Made by a program: the position numbers and the translations under genes. A DNA stretch of 64,000 nucleotides from IMG/VR virus record IMGVR_UViG_3300036715_001368, positions 62,001-126,000 of that record; one strand, given 5' to 3'. How positions within the stretch are numbered: the first letter of the stretch is position 1; the number at the start of each line of letters is the position of its first letter. The DNA is from a virus. Shown here piece after piece: positions 1-6,842 of the stretch. A model generated the notes under the pieces. It did not search any database and was not told the DNA's origin. It was given only the letters and a program-made list of their open reading frames with translations.

Positions 1-138
1 CTCGGCGTGGATCTGCCTGACGAGCTGTACGAGGCTTGGAACAAAGGGGAAGGTTGGAACGAAGCTGGGAAGGAAGGTCTGGCCATGTTCGATTGGGGCA
101 AGATCAAGGTCATGAAGCAGCGGAAAGGACGCAAGTGA
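1..138 (+). CDS. 3' end of a hypothetical protein (partial)
   Basis: The frame is open from the left edge and ends at a TGA that overlaps the next start as TGATG. The 45 visible residues are charged and end in a basic KQRKGRK tail. No motif is recognisable, and the beginning of the gene lies outside the window. Confidence 0.55.
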   Translation, partial: LGVDLPDELYEAWNKGEGWNEAGKEGLAMFDWGKIKVMKQRKGRK

Positions 139-362
139 TGGCCGAAGTCATTGTCGTTCGAATGAGAGAAGGAAGCGCTGAAGCGTACATGGAGAAAGCC
201 AGGCGAGTCATCGCTCTCGGCAACGAGACGATGCTCGCTCTTCTCTTTGGAAAGAACCCGATCTCAGACGCCGAGCTTCGGGCGCTGATCAGGAAGCGTC
301 CAGAAGTGTACGGACGATTCTCAGGATACGTAGGGAAGCAACGGAAAGGACGTGGACGATGA
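138..362 (+). CDS. Small hypothetical protein, 74 aa
   Basis: The ATG sits inside the TGATG overlap with the upstream gene, with GGAAAGGAC before it as ribosome binding site; the same leader is reused before several genes nearby. The product is predicted mostly helical, with a basic C-terminus. The family is not recognised. The stop overlaps the next ATG, so this gene and its neighbours are probably translated as one coupled unit. Confidence 0.65.
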   Translation: MAEVIVVRMREGSAEAYMEKARRVIALGNETMLALLFGKNPISDAELRALIRKRPEVYGRFSGYVGKQRKGRGR

Positions 363-898
363 GTACATGGAAAGACGTGGAGTGTGGCGAGTGTGAGGGT
401 ACTGGGCACGTCGCAGGCGACGAGGAGTGCGCCAAGTGCAGCGGTCGTGGGTTCGTCTTCCCGTGGGGTCTGACATGCGGCGTGAGGAAGACGGTTGCCT
501 TGGGCGCTCGTGCCATCTTCCAGGGCTTCGACCAGATCGACATCGTCTGGAATCGCCAGGCCCTGATCGGAGGCACCGAGGAGCAGCGGAACATCCTCGC
601 CAACTGGCTCGTGGATTGGGGCATCCCACTGCTCAAGAAGCTGTGCAAGGAGGAGAGCCTCCTGACCAGCGACCATCGGCTCGTCAGCACCCAAGTCCAC
701 GACTGGTGCATCATGGCGAACCCGCGCAAGTCCCTCGGCTACCTGTACATCGGCGTCTGCCCGGTTGACGGGGTCGATATGCCGAAAGCGGTTCCGCCAC
801 CGCCGCGGGGCAAGGTCGACAACGCGCGCCGATTGATCGACCGAGCAGACCGGGCTGGTGAGCGTACGGGGCTTCGCAAGCTCCGAGGGAGGCTGTGA
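359..898 (+). CDS. Zinc-binding protein with two DnaJ-type CxxCxGxG repeats
   Basis: The 179-residue product opens with two CxxCxGxG units (Cys9/Cys12 and Cys24/Cys27), the pattern of the DnaJ cysteine-rich domain. Four such units are normal in DnaJ; two are enough for one zinc site. No J domain is present. The remainder is unrecognised, with a helical centre and a basic, arginine-rich end. The start overlaps the previous stop as ATGA. A role as a small RNA- or protein-binding factor would be guesswork. Confidence 0.75.
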   Translation: MSTWKDVECGECEGTGHVAGDEECAKCSGRGFVFPWGLTCGVRKTVALGARAIFQGFDQIDIVWNRQALIGGTEEQRNILANWLVDWGIPLLKKLCKEESLLTSDHRLVSTQVHDWCIMANPRKSLGYLYIGVCPVDGVDMPKAVPPPPRGKVDNARRLIDRADRAGERTGLRKLRGRL

Positions 899-1197
899 TG
901 CATCGTACGAAGAAGATCTGGCTCATCGACAAAGAGCCGCAGCCGGAGGGTGACAAGGTCTCCTGTTTCGACAACAGCGACAAGGTGCCCAAGGGCTGGT
1001 TCAAGGAAGCTCCGGCCTATGCCGCCGAGCTGTTTGCGCTCGAGCATCACGGTTCCGCTGAATCGTCGAAAGAGTACAAGATCCGAGTGATCGACGAAGC
1101 GGACCAGATCTACGACTTCGTCGTTCGGTGTCGTCGCGAAACCACGGCGAGCGTCTACGACAAGAAAGGCAAGTTCGTCAGTGGAGGCACAGATTAA
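898..1197 (+). CDS. Hypothetical protein, 99 aa
   Basis: The ATG overlaps the previous stop (TGATG); a GTG one codon earlier is an alternative. The product is charged, with alternating short strands around a Tyr/Asp-rich centre, and no recognisable family. It ends TAATG, coupling it to the next gene. Confidence 0.65.
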   Translation: MHRTKKIWLIDKEPQPEGDKVSCFDNSDKVPKGWFKEAPAYAAELFALEHHGSAESSKEYKIRVIDEADQIYDFVVRCRRETTASVYDKKGKFVSGGTD

Positions 1198-1445
1198 TGG
1201 CCCCGTTCAAAGATACCGGGTCCAAGACCGGCCTCGTACTCGACAGCTCGCTCGCGGAGTATGTCTCGGCCGAAGAGCACTTCGGACACGCCAACTATGC
1301 TCGCTGGGTCAGCACGTACCACGAGCTGAAGGGGCATGCGGTTCAGCATCGTCTTGCAGGTGACATCACAGAAGCCGTGAAGTACGAAGCTCAGTGTGAT
1401 GAGATCGCCAAGACGATCGAAGAGTACGAGAACAACAACCAGTAG
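1197..1445 (+). CDS. Small helical hypothetical protein, 82 aa
   Basis: The ATG overlaps the previous TAA. The C-terminal half (AVKYEAQCDEIAKTIEEY) is strongly helical and could form a short coiled coil. No family is recognised. Confidence 0.65.
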   Translation: MAPFKDTGSKTGLVLDSSLAEYVSAEEHFGHANYARWVSTYHELKGHAVQHRLAGDITEAVKYEAQCDEIAKTIEEYENNNQ

Positions 1446-1458
1446 CGGGGCGGGAAAC

Positions 1459-1701
1459 ATGTACATCACGAAGGGAACATCGGCCGGAGCGTTGCAGCAG
1501 ATCCTCAAGGACAGTGGCGTCAAGGAGATGCGCGTCAGGGTCCGAGAGGGTCACTGGCACGTCTCCATGAGCGAGAGCGGTGCAGCATTCTTGAGCGCAA
1601 CGAGCGCCGATCTGATCGAAGCAGCCAACAAGGCCCTGAAGTTGGTGCTGCCTGTTGCGGAGGACGAGGATGCACAGTTGGTACGCGCAATGAACTGGTA
1701 G
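1459..1701 (+). CDS. Small hypothetical protein, 80 aa
   Basis: The ATG follows a GGGGCGGGA leader 13 bases after the previous stop. The sequence alternates helix, strand and helix (ALQQILKDSGV, EMRVRVREGHWHV, DLIEAANKALKLVLPV), so it is a compact alpha/beta fold, but I do not recognise the family. Confidence 0.65.
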   Translation: MYITKGTSAGALQQILKDSGVKEMRVRVREGHWHVSMSESGAAFLSATSADLIEAANKALKLVLPVAEDEDAQLVRAMNW

Positions 1702-1715
1702 AAAGGACGTGGACG

Positions 1716-1937
1716 ATGAGCGAAGATGACAAGAAGCGTAAGTGTGGACTGGCACCGAACCTCGAACACGGTCACGATCACTGCCCGGTCGCGAAGTCGA
1801 TCGCGCAGGCTCTGATCGGAGAGCGTGAGCTCGTTTCGAACTCAACGAGCTCGGGACCAGCGAAGGTCAACTTGGAGGCGTACCGTACGAACTTCGAGAC
1901 CATCTTCGGAGCGAAGCAGAAAGTCTGGACGTCCTGA
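1716..1937 (+). CDS. Small Cys/His protein, 73 aa
   Basis: The start has the GAAAGGACGTGGACG leader that also precedes the gene at 359. Cys10, His18, His20, His22 and Cys23 lie close together (KCGLAPNLEHGHDHCP), suggesting metal binding. The function is unknown. Confidence 0.6.
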   Translation: MSEDDKKRKCGLAPNLEHGHDHCPVAKSIAQALIGERELVSNSTSSGPAKVNLEAYRTNFETIFGAKQKVWTS

Positions 1938-2053
1938 CGGGCGACAACTACGGCGGCAGGACCGTGCCTGGACGCGAGTCGATCTACGGAGAGACGAGCG
2001 TTGGTGCATACGATCACGAAATCATCAAAGGACTTCGAGAGGAGAAGAAGGAC

Positions 2054-2653
2054 ATGGGCGGACGACTCGAAGGATGCAACGCGGGGTTCTCGCGTACGGA
2101 AGCGAAGGAGGTCGCGGACGCTGTCGAGGCGATCCTGGCCAAGTTCGAAGCATGCGAGACCGTGATCATGGCGGGCTCGTACCGGAGGTCCAGGCCAATG
2201 GTGAACGATCTCGATCTCGTCGTGGTCATCACGAACCTGAAGCACGAGAAGGGCCTCGCGGAAGCGATGAAGACCTTCGGCATCGAGGGATGGAGTGACA
2301 AACGAACGAACGCCTCGATCGCCTGGGGCTTGTCGGACAAGAAGCGGAAGATGCAGGTCGACTTCTTCGTCGTCCGAAGCCCAGCATCACTGTCTGCTGA
2401 GATCATGTGCTGGACCGGGCCTTTTGAGGCGAACATTGCCATGCGAATGCGCGCCAGGAAAATGGGTCTCAAGCTTTCGCAGCGAGGCCTGTCGAAGGAT
2501 GGCAACATGTTGTCGTTGCGATCAGAAGAGGAGATCTACAAGAAGCTCGGGTTGCCGTTCATTCCGCCAGAGAAACGTGACGACTTCACTAGCGAACGAG
2601 CATTTGACGAGCTGGTGGAGCAAGTCAAGTCCGGCTCGTATGACGCTGGGTAA
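2054..2653 (+). CDS. Family X DNA polymerase-like nucleotidyltransferase (catalytic domain only)
   Basis: The product carries the polymerase beta superfamily signature: GSYRR at residues 41-45, then the metal-binding pair Asp52-x-Asp54 and a third acidic residue, Asp103, in a strand (MQVDFFVV). The C-terminal stretch EEEIYKKLGLPFIPPEKRD matches the end of family X polymerases. The 8-kDa lyase and fingers parts are absent, so this is a palm/thumb-only enzyme of 199 residues against about 335 for polymerase beta. It could add or fill nucleotides during repair or end processing. The ATG at 2054 has a strong AGGAGAAGAAGGAC leader; an in-frame GTG at 1964 would add 30 residues without a good binding site. 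Confidence 0.8.
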   Translation: MGGRLEGCNAGFSRTEAKEVADAVEAILAKFEACETVIMAGSYRRSRPMVNDLDLVVVITNLKHEKGLAEAMKTFGIEGWSDKRTNASIAWGLSDKKRKMQVDFFVVRSPASLSAEIMCWTGPFEANIAMRMRARKMGLKLSQRGLSKDGNMLSLRSEEEIYKKLGLPFIPPEKRDDFTSERAFDELVEQVKSGSYDAG

Positions 2654-2705
2654 GTCGAAGCTTTGCGCGATCTGTCATCGCGCCCATCACAGTCAGAGCT
2701 ACTGA
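2640..2705 (+). CDS. Possible 21-aa zinc-like microprotein
   Basis: A very short frame overlaps the end of the polymerase-like gene and contains LCAICHRAHH, a CxxCH pattern. It may be chance; only its position and cysteine spacing support it. Confidence 0.25.
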   Translation: MTLGKSKLCAICHRAHHSQSY

Positions 2706-2732
2706 TCATATGGGTGGTCCCACGGAGCCACC

Positions 2733-2742
2733 TTGGTACTCT
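2733..2742 (+). promoter_or_regulatory. Candidate extended -10 element (TTGGTACTCT)
   Basis: The 75-base spacer 2706-2780 holds an imperfect GGTGG/CCACC hairpin followed by TTGGTACTCT and a CT-rich leader. The same TTGGTACT occurs right after the strong terminator at 21123 and at 17943. It fits TGnTAnnnT; no -35 box is visible. Confidence 0.3.
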
Positions 2743-2780
2743 CTTTCTCTCACCTCAATTCAACGACAAGGAGCAAGGAC

Positions 2781-3005
2781 ATGGACGACGATGACAAGGC
2801 GACGTGCATCGAAGAAGGCAGCAACTGCAAGGGACCGGTCGAGTTCCACTCGTACGGAGGACGCATGAAAGCGTTCCCGCGGTGCGAGGCTCACCACGAG
2901 ACGCGGCTCGCGGCCGAGCGTGGCATCCAGGAGAGGTACCCGGTGCACGCTCCGTCTGACTTCAGCGGGTCGGACGCGGGCGAACAGTGGGAAGAGGATC
3001 TCTGA
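2781..3005 (+). CDS. Small Cys-containing hypothetical protein, 74 aa
   Basis: The ATG follows AAGGAGCAAGGAC, the commonest leader in this genome. Cys9, Cys16 and Cys35 plus a His pair (RCEAHHETR) could bind zinc. The C-terminus is acidic (EQWEEDL). It is the first gene after a spacer with promoter-like features, so it may open a transcription unit. Confidence 0.65.
   Translation: MDDDDKATCIEEGSNCKGPVEFHSYGGRMKAFPRCEAHHETRLAAERGIQERYPVHAPSDFSGSDAGEQWEEDL
2936..2946. repeat. GTACCNGGTAC-type site (one mismatch)
   Basis: GTACCCGGTGC lies inside the preceding gene and differs from the palindrome at one base. Confidence 0.4.
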
Positions 3006-3012
3006 GGCGACC

Positions 3013-3432
3013 GTGAAGCACGATCGGCTGTCTCCCTGTAAGAGCTGTCCGTATCGGAAGGACGCGAAGCTCGGCTTCTGGGACAAGGAACACTTCGTCA
3101 AGCTGCTGGCCGATGATCGCGATCCGATGCATGGAGCGATGTATCAGTGCCACGAAGACGGGAAGAAGCCGGACAAGGATCGTGACTTCTGCATCGGTTG
3201 GTTGCTGAGCCAACAGGAAAGAGGCACGCCGTCGATTCAGCTTCGCTTGAAGCTGATGAGCGACCAGGAGGCTTGTAATCAGTACAAGTCGATCACGAAC
3301 AACGGGTTGGAGATGTACGAGTCGATTGTCGACATGTGCGATTCCAACCTGGAAGCGACCCAGGACATGAAGAGCAAGGCCAAGAAGACGAGGAGCAGGA
3401 CATGCAAGAGCAAAAAGGACGTGGCGCGCTGA
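3013..3432 (+). CDS. Cys-rich phage protein with CxxCPYR motif (DUF6283-like)
   Basis: The GTG start lies 8 bases after the previous stop. The product has PCKSCPYRKDA near the N-terminus, then YQCHEDGK and FCIGWLLSQ, a spacing of cysteines that resembles the phage family annotated DUF6283; the assignment is from memory of the motif layout. Function is unknown, and metal binding is likely. The C-terminus is lysine/arginine-rich and overlaps the next gene by 31 bases. Confidence 0.65.
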   Translation: MKHDRLSPCKSCPYRKDAKLGFWDKEHFVKLLADDRDPMHGAMYQCHEDGKKPDKDRDFCIGWLLSQQERGTPSIQLRLKLMSDQEACNQYKSITNNGLEMYESIVDMCDSNLEATQDMKSKAKKTRSRTCKSKKDVAR

Positions 3433-4160
3433 CGACGAGACTTGGTGACATGGTGAAGCTCCCGGAGCTCGCCACCGTCGTCAACGACAAGAAGGACATG
3501 AGCCGTGTGGTTGACACGGCAACCCGCGCCAGGAAGAAGGCAAATAGTCAGGATGAGGTCCTGACGGTGAAGCTCGGCGACGTCGTAAGTCTGACGGTTC
3601 CGAACACTGGCGCGTCGCTCGAACCGGCCATCACGGCGCTGAAGCAGATCATCGCGTCGTGGAAGCGCAAGGTTCGCCAAGCGCTCGCTCGGTCGGTGGA
3701 GAAGGCGAAGAAGGAGGCCGCCGAAGCGGAGGTGCTCGCCGAAGCGAACGAGACGGCTCGTCGTTCAGAGCGCGAAGCGCTCCAGGGCAAAGCGCAAGCG
3801 CTTGCGGAGATGGCAGTCGATCTGGAGACACGGACGGGCTGGATCTGGCAGGACGAGGTCGAGGACTTGCTCACTCCCGCCGAACGCGTTTTCATCGGTC
3901 AAGCCATCGAGAACGGCGATTGGGTTGGTGGCTACTGGCGTGGAGACTACGAGACCAGGTCGACCTACAAGGCCAAGGAGAAGGTCGATCGTCGGTACGT
4001 CGACTACGAGCTGATCGATTCGCTCGCGGCTCGCAAGATGTTCGAGATCGAGAGCGAGACCGAGAACCTCAGCGCGAAGGATCTGAAACGCGTCGTCGAG
4101 GAGTACGTTGCCGAGCTGACCATCGGTCGCAAGAGAGACGTGAAGGACGACGATGAATGA
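3402..4160 (+). CDS. Coiled-coil hypothetical protein, 252 aa
   Basis: The ATG at 3402 has GAGGAGCAGGAC before it and lies inside the end of the previous gene. Residues of roughly 85-145 are a long Ala/Glu/Lys helix likely to form a coiled coil, followed by a Trp/Tyr-rich segment (GWIWQDEVEDLLTPAE, GDWVGGYWRGDYE) and a charged C-terminus. A copy of the 14-base palindrome falls within the coiled-coil codons (AQALAE). The family is not recognised. Confidence 0.7.
   Translation: MQEQKGRGALTTRLGDMVKLPELATVVNDKKDMSRVVDTATRARKKANSQDEVLTVKLGDVVSLTVPNTGASLEPAITALKQIIASWKRKVRQALARSVEKAKKEAAEAEVLAEANETARRSEREALQGKAQALAEMAVDLETRTGWIWQDEVEDLLTPAERVFIGQAIENGDWVGGYWRGDYETRSTYKAKEKVDRRYVDYELIDSLAARKMFEIESETENLSAKDLKRVVEEYVAELTIGRKRDVKDDDE
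3793..3806. repeat. 14-bp palindrome CGCAAGCGCTTGCG, perfect copy
   Basis: This perfect dyad lies in a coding region and is read as Q-A-L-A. It belongs to the dispersed family described in the findings. Confidence 0.8.
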
Positions 4161-4345
4161 CCCAGCACGAAAAGGAACGGCTAACGCAGCTCCTGGATTC
4201 GACGCTATCCTGCGCCAAGTGGACGCTGGCGTACCGCGACCACGTGAAGGTGCCTGATGGTCACCCGACACGTGAAGCGCTCATGGGAACCATCGCGGAG
4301 CTGGAGTCAGCACTCCAGCACATGACCGAGAAAGAGAGTTCGTAG
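4157..4345 (+). CDS. Small hypothetical protein, 62 aa
   Basis: The start overlaps the previous stop as ATGA. The product is two amphipathic helices joined by a His/Pro loop; there is no known family. Confidence 0.65.
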   Translation: MTQHEKERLTQLLDSTLSCAKWTLAYRDHVKVPDGHPTREALMGTIAELESALQHMTEKESS

Positions 4346-4347
4346 TC

Positions 4348-4617
4348 ATGGCTGACAATCTGTTCGTGGGTAAGAGGGTCGTCGAGTTCATGTCGATGAC
4401 GAAGCTGGAGGAGGAGGGCTGGAACAGCTATCGACCGAACGATCGCATCCCGGCCATCGCCTTCGATGATGGCTCCAAGATCTACCCGTCGATGGACGAT
4501 GAGGGGAACGGTCCCGGTGCACCCTTCGGCGTCGACCAGGCCGGCGCGACGGTTTGCTACCTCGGTCCGCCATCGGGTCAGCCCATCAAGCTGAACCCGA
4601 AGAAGGCGGTCGGCTGA
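4348..4617 (+). CDS. Hypothetical protein, 89 aa
   Basis: The ATG comes two bases after the previous stop. The protein is Gly/Pro-rich with beta character (IPAIAFDDGSKIYPSMDDEG), so a small beta-barrel is possible. The family is not recognised. The stop overlaps the next ATG as TGATG. Confidence 0.65.
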   Translation: MADNLFVGKRVVEFMSMTKLEEEGWNSYRPNDRIPAIAFDDGSKIYPSMDDEGNGPGAPFGVDQAGATVCYLGPPSGQPIKLNPKKAVG

Positions 4618-4913
4618 TGCGTTACACGACTTCGCAGAAGCTCGCGGCCCTCAAGGAAGGGAAGGAGCTACCGGTCGATCCGGGTCACATGCACGAGCCC
4701 GGAACGTATCTCGCCACGGATGAGAAGCTCGTTCGCGATCTGGCCATCGCGTATCAGTTCCGTGACGATCCGGACTACGCGTCCGTCTCGTGGGAGAACC
4801 AGGTGAAGGCGGCCAAGCACTTCAACGAGCACGGGCTCAACGACACGCTCGACCACATGCTGATGCTCGAACGTGAGAACGAAGAGAGCAGGGCTCGACG
4901 GAGAGGGACCTGA
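4617..4913 (+). CDS. Helical hypothetical protein, 98 aa
   Basis: Translationally coupled to the previous gene (TGATG). It has a helical C-terminal half ending in an Arg-rich tail (ENEESRARRRGT). No family is recognised. Confidence 0.65.
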   Translation: MRYTTSQKLAALKEGKELPVDPGHMHEPGTYLATDEKLVRDLAIAYQFRDDPDYASVSWENQVKAAKHFNEHGLNDTLDHMLMLERENEESRARRRGT

Positions 4914-4915
4914 CG

Positions 4916-5110
4916 ATGGTCGCGATCTCGATCTGGTTCAGGTCACAAGGAAAGAAGCCGGAGAAGGTAGACGAGGCTTCGTCCAGGAAGGAAGCGTCCA
5001 TCCTGCTCCGCGAGTACAGGATGGCCTTTGGGGTGATGAACGGAGGTCATCGGGTCCAGAAGGACAAGATGTGGATGGGAAGAAGGAAGGACGAGCCGAA
5101 TGATCCATGA
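4916..5110 (+). CDS. Small basic hypothetical protein, 64 aa
   Basis: The ATG is spaced two bases from the previous stop. A basic helix (SSRKEASILLREYRMAFG) precedes a Lys/Arg/Met-rich end. It may bind nucleic acid, but this rests on charge only. Confidence 0.6.
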   Translation: MVAISIWFRSQGKKPEKVDEASSRKEASILLREYRMAFGVMNGGHRVQKDKMWMGRRKDEPNDP

Positions 5111-5468
5111 CAAGCGCGTGTACCGGGTAGCGGATCGAGTCCATGGAGAGCTGTTCTCCACGCCTCACGAGCTTGCCCAGATCCTCGTGAACTACTCGTG
5201 GTGCATGTGCAACGGTTTCCGGCTCAAGCACCTCGTCTTTCTGAACGATGCGTTCTCGGCAGACGGCGCGCAGGAGTACGCGGTCTTCGACGAGAGGACT
5301 GGAAGGCAGATCGAATCGCTTACGTGCTCCTGGATGACGGTCGTCGCCCTGGAAGAGACCATCGAGCAGTTGCTTGCGGAACCAGAAGGCAGCGAGTGTG
5401 GCGTCGGAATGAAGTCGAAGATGCCAAGTTTCGATCATCCGGAAGGGAGCTGTCACCACTGTGCCTGA
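5100..5468 (+). CDS. Hypothetical protein, 122 aa
   Basis: The gene overlaps its predecessor by 11 bases. Aromatic and Cys residues (NYSWCMCNGFRLKHLVF) sit in the centre, and the protein ends in GSCHHCA, a possible metal site. The codons for V-Y-R-V carry a copy of the GTACCNGGTAC-type site. Function is unknown. Confidence 0.65.
   Translation: MIHDKRVYRVADRVHGELFSTPHELAQILVNYSWCMCNGFRLKHLVFLNDAFSADGAQEYAVFDERTGRQIESLTCSWMTVVALEETIEQLLAEPEGSECGVGMKSKMPSFDHPEGSCHHCA
5120..5130. repeat. GTACCNGGTAC-type site (one mismatch)
   Basis: GTACCGGGTAG, within the gene at 5100. Confidence 0.45.
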
Positions 5469-5835
5469 TCTAGAAACCAGGCTCGATAGGGCCATGCGTC
5501 CACTCCAGTGGAAGTTCTGGACCACGTGCGTCGAAAGCGATGGTCCATCCATCAACGACATGCAGCGCGCAGCGAAGAGCGTCAGCTACAGCACGCTGCG
5601 CAGGGTCCTTGGCGACGAGCTCGTCAAGGTCGAGAAGAAGCTCGGGTACGACACGGGCCGGTCGAAAGAGACCGGCTTGCGCATGAAGAACGACTGGGCG
5701 GTCTCGTGCTTCAAGAGCATGTACAGGGGGATGCCCTGCTACTACTTCGTGTGGTCGCACATTGAGCACATCTTCGTTCAGGGCAGGGAAGTCTGGGGAA
5801 CAAGAAACAAGGAGGAAGGTCATGGACACGTGTGA
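5461..5835 (+). CDS. Hypothetical protein, 124 aa
   Basis: A GTG start overlaps the previous gene by 8 bases. The sequence is basic with a central helical stretch (TLRRVLGDELVKVEKKLG) and an aromatic patch (CYYFVWSHIEHIFV). The family is not recognised. Confidence 0.65.
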   Translation: MPDLETRLDRAMRPLQWKFWTTCVESDGPSINDMQRAAKSVSYSTLRRVLGDELVKVEKKLGYDTGRSKETGLRMKNDWAVSCFKSMYRGMPCYYFVWSHIEHIFVQGREVWGTRNKEEGHGHV

Positions 5836-6226
5836 GAGAGAGATCGAGAGCGTCGTGAGCGCGGTCACCGGCGGACAGATGATCAGTGGCTACGGTGGTG
5901 GGCCAAGCAAGTCCAGGTTCCACCAGGAAGCGATGGTGATCGCGAAAGTGATTGCCAAGAAGCTCGGCCTGTCGCCCAAGGACTTCAACATTCGCTCGAA
6001 CAAGGCGGGTCCGGCTGTATGCGGCGAGGTCGTTCTCCACACGATCAACGTGTACGTGCAGTTCAGTCAGTTCTACTGCGGGCCCGATCAGCCCGGCATC
6101 TTGTACCGCATGTGCAATGGCCTCCGCGACTACAGTGGCGGCATGAACCAGTACTGGAAGTGGGACAAGCTCAAGGACCTCGACGCGTTTGTGTCGAGAC
6201 TGAAGACGATCTCGGAAAAGAGTTGA
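5822..6226 (+). CDS. Hypothetical protein, 134 aa
   Basis: The ATG at 5822 follows AAGGAGGAAGGTC, a strong binding site that decides the start over an in-frame ATG 60 bases upstream. The product is alpha/beta with a glycine-rich turn (ISGYGGGPSKS). It is the last gene before the LAGLIDADG element. No known family. Confidence 0.65.
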   Translation: MDTCEREIESVVSAVTGGQMISGYGGGPSKSRFHQEAMVIAKVIAKKLGLSPKDFNIRSNKAGPAVCGEVVLHTINVYVQFSQFYCGPDQPGILYRMCNGLRDYSGGMNQYWKWDKLKDLDAFVSRLKTISEKS

Positions 6227-6230
6227 CCAC

Positions 6231-6842
6231 ATGGGCAACCTGAAAGGATTCCAGGTTCGACTTTCGGCCGCCACGAAAAAAGATGTGAGGCTGTTCTACT
6301 CTAGAGGCATGCCTCTAGCTGAGATCCGGGAGCAGTTTGGAATCAGTCAACGACAGCTGATGTACATCGTGGAAGGGTTAGCTCTGAAACGAGACAACTG
6401 GATCTGGAGTGCAGCTGTCGCGCGCTTGCGACTTTGTTCTGATTTGCAGCTCGGATGGATAGCCGGGATCGTCGATGGTGAGGGTTGGATTGGATTGAAC
6501 TCGTCAACATCCAGCAAGACCTATGTAGACGTAAGGATTGCTGTGACATCGACAACCGTTGCAATGCAGAACGCGCTTTTGAAACTGACTGGCCTTGGAA
6601 CGGTTCACGATCAGAAGCCAGCCAAGCCGAATCATCGACCTCAGTTTACGTGGCGAGTTCAGTCTGCACTAAACGTCGGAGCGTTTCTTGAGGTTGTGTC
6701 TCCGTATCTCTTGATCAAGAGAGCGGTCGCAAAGGTCGTGCTGGATGTTTGCGTCAAGCGAATACGACCGCACGAAGGTCCGGTAAATGTGAGTGACGTT
6801 CGAACTAAGGTTCGAGCTTTGAACAAAAAGGGACGACCATGA
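6231..6842 (+). CDS. Free-standing LAGLIDADG homing endonuclease
   Basis: The product contains one LAGLIDADG helix, LGWIAGIVDGEGWIGL, with the acidic catalytic residue near its end, followed by the beta-rich DNA-binding part. At 203 residues with a single motif it would act as a homodimer. The N-terminal third (PLAEIREQFGISQRQLMYIV) is a helix-turn-helix that may add DNA specificity. AT-content and codon choice (TCT, AGA, TTG, CTA) differ visibly from the neighbouring genes, which suggests lateral acquisition. It sits between a hypothetical gene and the GHKL gene, overlapping the latter by ATGA, so it has inserted without breaking the transcription unit. Confidence 0.85.
   Translation: MGNLKGFQVRLSAATKKDVRLFYSRGMPLAEIREQFGISQRQLMYIVEGLALKRDNWIWSAAVARLRLCSDLQLGWIAGIVDGEGWIGLNSSTSSKTYVDVRIAVTSTTVAMQNALLKLTGLGTVHDQKPAKPNHRPQFTWRVQSALNVGAFLEVVSPYLLIKRAVAKVVLDVCVKRIRPHEGPVNVSDVRTKVRALNKKGRP

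Noticed and set aside
359-898. Annotation as DnaJ
   Set aside because: Only two CxxCxGxG units and no J domain; a generic zinc protein is the safer call.
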